This document shows positions 23,283 through 25,893 of a stretch of DNA of 25,893 nt, one piece after another. The DNA is from Anaerolineales bacterium UBA2200 (GTDB taxonomy: Bacteria > Chloroflexota > Anaerolineae > UBA2200), in NCBI GenBank assembly GCA_002327925.1, contig DCVA01000045.1:1-25893 (forward strand). The letters are read 5' to 3'. The position numbers were made by a program, and so were the translations under genes. The notes beneath the pieces are model-generated. The model was given only the letters and a program-made list of their open reading frames with translations, was not told the DNA's origin and did no database searches. Numbering within the stretch: position 1 is the first letter of the stretch; the number at the start of each line of letters is the position of its first letter.

Positions 23283-25893
23283 TCCTGGCCTCCCTTCGCG
23301 ACACTCCGGACAGGCACCTCCAGGAGCAGCCGATCAGGGACCGGCTCGCGGGCAAGGCCCTGAGTCTCGAGCCATTCCAGGTCGCAGCGCAGGCAGCGCT
23401 TACACTCTTCCCTCACGGTGTTTCCGTCGAACGGGAGCTCCACCTCACGGAAGTTCCCGCGCCGCTCCGGGATCGGCAGCTCGCGTGTCTCCGGGCGCAC
23501 GGCTTTGGCATATTGTTCCGGGTCAAAAGACTGGGGCACGGTTTCGTAGCCCGGCTTGACCGCCAAGAACTCGGCCTCGCCAGTCTGCAGGTAGAGGGCC
23601 ACCGCTTCGGCCACCCGGTTGCCCTGCCCGACGGCCTGAACCACGGTCGCCGGTCCCAGGGCAAAGTCGCCGGCGGCGAAAACGCCCGGGCGGGTCGTGG
23701 CCAGACCGTCGCTCACGACGCAGGTGCCGCCGCGAGTGGTATCCACATGGCTATCGCTGTCCTTCCACGACAGGTCCGGCTCCTGGCCGATGGCCGGGAT
23801 GAGCACGTCGATGTCCACTGTGAATTGCGATCCGGGGATCGGTACAGGAGTGCGTCGTCCGCCGCTGTCGAACTCGCCCAGCTTCTGGCGTACCAGCTCG
23901 ACGCCGGTCACGTGGCCGTTGCCGAGCACCCGGCTCGGGGTGGTCAGGAAGTGGAACTGGATGCCCTCCAGGTCGCCCCCCCTGAGCTCCTCGATACGGG
24001 CGGGCATATCGGCTCGGCTGCGGCGGTAGATGAGGTGGACTTCGCTGGCCCCCAGCCGCCAGGCGGAACGTGTCGCATCGATGGCCACGTCGCCGCCGCC
24101 GACCACGGCCACCCGCTTGCCAGAGAGGTCCGGGGCGCGGCCCAGGGCGATGTCGCGCAGGAACTGCACTCCGTGGTACACGCCCTGCAGGTCCTCTCCG
24201 GCGACTCCCAGCTTGCGGCTCTTGTGGGCACCGATGGCCAGGATGACGGCCCGATAGCCGGACCGTCCCAGTAGATCGTCCAGAGAAAACTCCTTGCCTA
24301 GGGCCATGTTCAGCTTGATCTCGACCCCGGCCCGCCGGATGTTGTCGATTTCCACCTGCAGGATCGGGCGAGGCAGGCGGAACTCGGGCATGCCCACGGC
24401 CATCATTCCACCGGCCACGGGCAGGGCCTCAAACACGGTGACCCCGTAGCCCTTCTGGGCGAGGCGGAGGGCGGCCGTCAGGCCTGCAGGACCGGAGCCG
24501 ATGATGGCCACCTTTTGGCCGTTTGGCGGGGCAACGGCCGGCGTCCAGGGCTTTTCCAGCTCGTGATCGGCCATAAAGCGCTTGATCTGGCGGATGGCAA
24601 TGGGCTGGTCCAGCTCCGAGCGGCGGCATTTGGCCTCGCAGAAGGCCGGGCAGACGCGACCGCAGATCAGCGCGAAGGGGTTACGCCGGCGGTGAATCTC
24701 CAGTGCCTCCGCGTACCTGCCCTCGGCGACGAGGGCGACATAGCTTGGCACGTCGACCTCGGCCGGGCAGGCGTTACTGCACCTGGCGCGCACCAGGGCG
24801 GTGCAAACACCGGCCTTGCAGTGCTGCTCCCGAATGTGGGCCTCGTACTCATCACGGAAGTAACGGATCGTGGTCAGTACTGGGTTGGGAACGGTCTGAC
24901 CGAGGCCGCAGAGAGATGAGGCCTTGACCTCTGTCGCGAGTTCCTGCAGGTACTCGATGTCACCGGGAACCCCGAGGCCGCCGCAAATGCGCTCGAGGGT
25001 TGCCAGCATGGCTTTGGTGCCCACTCGACAGGGCGCACACTTGCCGCACGACTCTTCCTGGGTAAAGCTCATGAAGTAGCGGGCGAGGTCGACCATACAG
25101 GTGTCCTCGTCGGTGACGACCAGTCCGCCGGAGCCCATGATGGCTCCCAGGCTGGCCAGGGAGCGGTAGTCGATGGGGACGTCCAGATGCTCGGCGGGGA
25201 TGCAGCCACCCGACGGACCGCCGATCTGCGCCGCCTTGAAGGCCTTGCCGCGGGGTACCCCGCCACCTATTTCATAGATCAGTTGGCGCAGGGTGATGCC
25301 GATAGGTACCTCGACCAGCCCTGTGTTGCGGATCTTGCCCACCACGGAGAAGATGACGGTTCCCTTGCTGGCCTCCGTACCGACCTGGGCGAACCAGTCG
25401 GCTCCCCTGGCGATGACCAGTGCAGCGTTGGCCCAGCTCTTGACGTTGTTGATGTTGGTGGGCTTGCCCCATAGTCCGCTCTGAGCGGGAAAGGGGGGGC
25501 GGGCGCGCGGCTCACCGATTCGCCCTTCGATGGAAGCCATCAGAGCCGTCTCTTCCCCGCAAACGAAGGCGCCGGCGCCGATCCGTGTTTCGATGTCAAA
25601 GTCAAAGCCAGTCCCGAGGATGTTCTTGCCCAGCAGGCCGCGCTCGCGCGCCTGCGCCATGCCGTGACGGAGGCGCGCCACCGCGAGCGGGTACTCGTGG
25701 CGGACATAGACGTAGCCCTCGTCGGCGCCGATGGCGAAGGCGGCGATCATCATGCCCTCCATGACGCTGTGGGGGTCGCCCTCCAGCACCGAGCGGTCCA
25801 TGAAGGCCCCGGGGTCGCCCTCGTCGCCGTTGCAGACGACGTACTTCTTGTCGCCTTTGGCGTCCCGGGCGAACTTCCACTTGAGCCCGGTGG
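23279..25893 (-). CDS. NuoF-like NADH subunit fused to GltD-like NAD(P)H oxidoreductase (partial, 5' end missing)
   Basis: The frame enters at the right edge with no start in view (TGLKWKF... then NGDEGDPGAFMDR), about 870 residues visible. NuoF part: the FMN/NADH motifs above, GIGAGAFVCGEE-like region, then 4Fe-4S SCGKCAPCRVG with SSLCGLG (positions ~251-259 and ~298, counted from the Met of MDRSVLEG, 25801). In place of the usual NuoF C-terminal ferredoxin, the chain passes into the GltD family: two 4Fe-4S sites (CSNACPAEVDVPSY, CGRVCPAFCEAKC), FAD motif IIGSGPAGLTAA (~433), NADPH fold VVGGGDVAIDATR and FAAGDF. The C-terminus has EECKRCLRCDLEW. It couples NAD(P)H oxidation or reduction to the FeS chain. 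The upstream NuoE-like partner is probably just outside the window. Confidence 0.93.
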   Translation of the reverse strand, partial: TGLKWKFARDAKGDKKYVVCNGDEGDPGAFMDRSVLEGDPHSVMEGMMIAAFAIGADEGYVYVRHEYPLAVARLRHGMAQARERGLLGKNILGTGFDFDIETRIGAGAFVCGEETALMASIEGRIGEPRARPPFPAQSGLWGKPTNINNVKSWANAALVIARGADWFAQVGTEASKGTVIFSVVGKIRNTGLVEVPIGITLRQLIYEIGGGVPRGKAFKAAQIGGPSGGCIPAEHLDVPIDYRSLASLGAIMGSGGLVVTDEDTCMVDLARYFMSFTQEESCGKCAPCRVGTKAMLATLERICGGLGVPGDIEYLQELATEVKASSLCGLGQTVPNPVLTTIRYFRDEYEAHIREQHCKAGVCTALVRARCSNACPAEVDVPSYVALVAEGRYAEALEIHRRRNPFALICGRVCPAFCEAKCRRSELDQPIAIRQIKRFMADHELEKPWTPAVAPPNGQKVAIIGSGPAGLTAALRLAQKGYGVTVFEALPVAGGMMAVGMPEFRLPRPILQVEIDNIRRAGVEIKLNMALGKEFSLDDLLGRSGYRAVILAIGAHKSRKLGVAGEDLQGVYHGVQFLRDIALGRAPDLSGKRVAVVGGGDVAIDATRSAWRLGASEVHLIYRRSRADMPARIEELRGGDLEGIQFHFLTTPSRVLGNGHVTGVELVRQKLGEFDSGGRRTPVPIPGSQFTVDIDVLIPAIGQEPDLSWKDSDSHVDTTRGGTCVVSDGLATTRPGVFAAGDFALGPATVVQAVGQGNRVAEAVALYLQTGEAEFLAVKPGYETVPQSFDPEQYAKAVRPETRELPIPERRGNFREVELPFDGNTVREECKRCLRCDLEWLETQGLAREPVPDRLLLEVPVRSVAKGGQE

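Overview
The window is GC-rich, densely packed bacterial DNA. It probably comes from an anaerobic or facultative member of the Chloroflexota (Anaerolineae-like), perhaps a metagenome assembly. This is inferred from the style of the genes: long secreted or membrane proteins with Thr/Pro linkers (TPTPT), DNRLRE and PPC-type modules, membrane proteins with a zinc-ribbon N-terminus, a CooT/ferredoxin cluster, and split 'archaeal-type' glutamate synthase genes joined to Hdr/Nuo-like redox genes. No rRNA, tRNA or CRISPR array was seen.

Layout. (1) 1-400: the N-terminal end of a helix-turn-helix, transposase-like gene on the minus strand, running off the left edge and preceded by a large imperfect hairpin; then a sigma-70-like promoter. 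(2) 401-6976, plus: two tandem ~1000-residue paralogues (zinc ribbon, TM segment, ZU5-like domain, C39-like cysteine peptidase, two beta-rich modules and a Trp-rich C-terminal domain), then a small CGGC-domain protein. (3) 7119-8161, minus: cooT, a 91-residue His-rich helical protein and a two-cluster ferredoxin with an unusual tail, behind a near-consensus promoter. (4) 8197-9645, plus: a radical SAM protein and a small membrane protein. (5) 9663-12080, minus: a secreted multidomain protein that seems damaged at both ends. (6) 12186-13962, plus: a PiT phosphate transporter and its DUF47 partner, translationally coupled, behind a strong promoter. (7) 13993-16964, plus: a protein of unknown family, probably a beta-propeller, then two alpha/beta hydrolases, the second coupled to the first. 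(8) A shared hairpin terminator at 17029-17062. (9) 17107-25893, minus: a tight redox operon entering from the right edge.

The redox operon is the highlight. In transcription order it encodes a NuoF-GltD fusion (5' end missing), a HoxU/NuoG-N-like 2Fe-2S/4Fe-4S protein, an HdrA-MvhD fusion, an FrhB-like flavoprotein, the GXGXG subunit and the FMN/ferredoxin subunit of glutamate synthase. The genes overlap by 4 or 23 nt or are 17-30 nt apart. The composition suggests one multi-flavin, many-FeS complex. It would pass electrons between NAD(P)H, ferredoxin-type carriers and a glutamate-synthase-like site, possibly by flavin-based electron bifurcation or confurcation. No glutaminase (class II amidotransferase) subunit is visible, so the reaction is open: ammonia- or partner-dependent glutamate synthesis, or a repurposed FMN enzyme. 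The complex itself is inference; the subunit identities rest on clear motifs.
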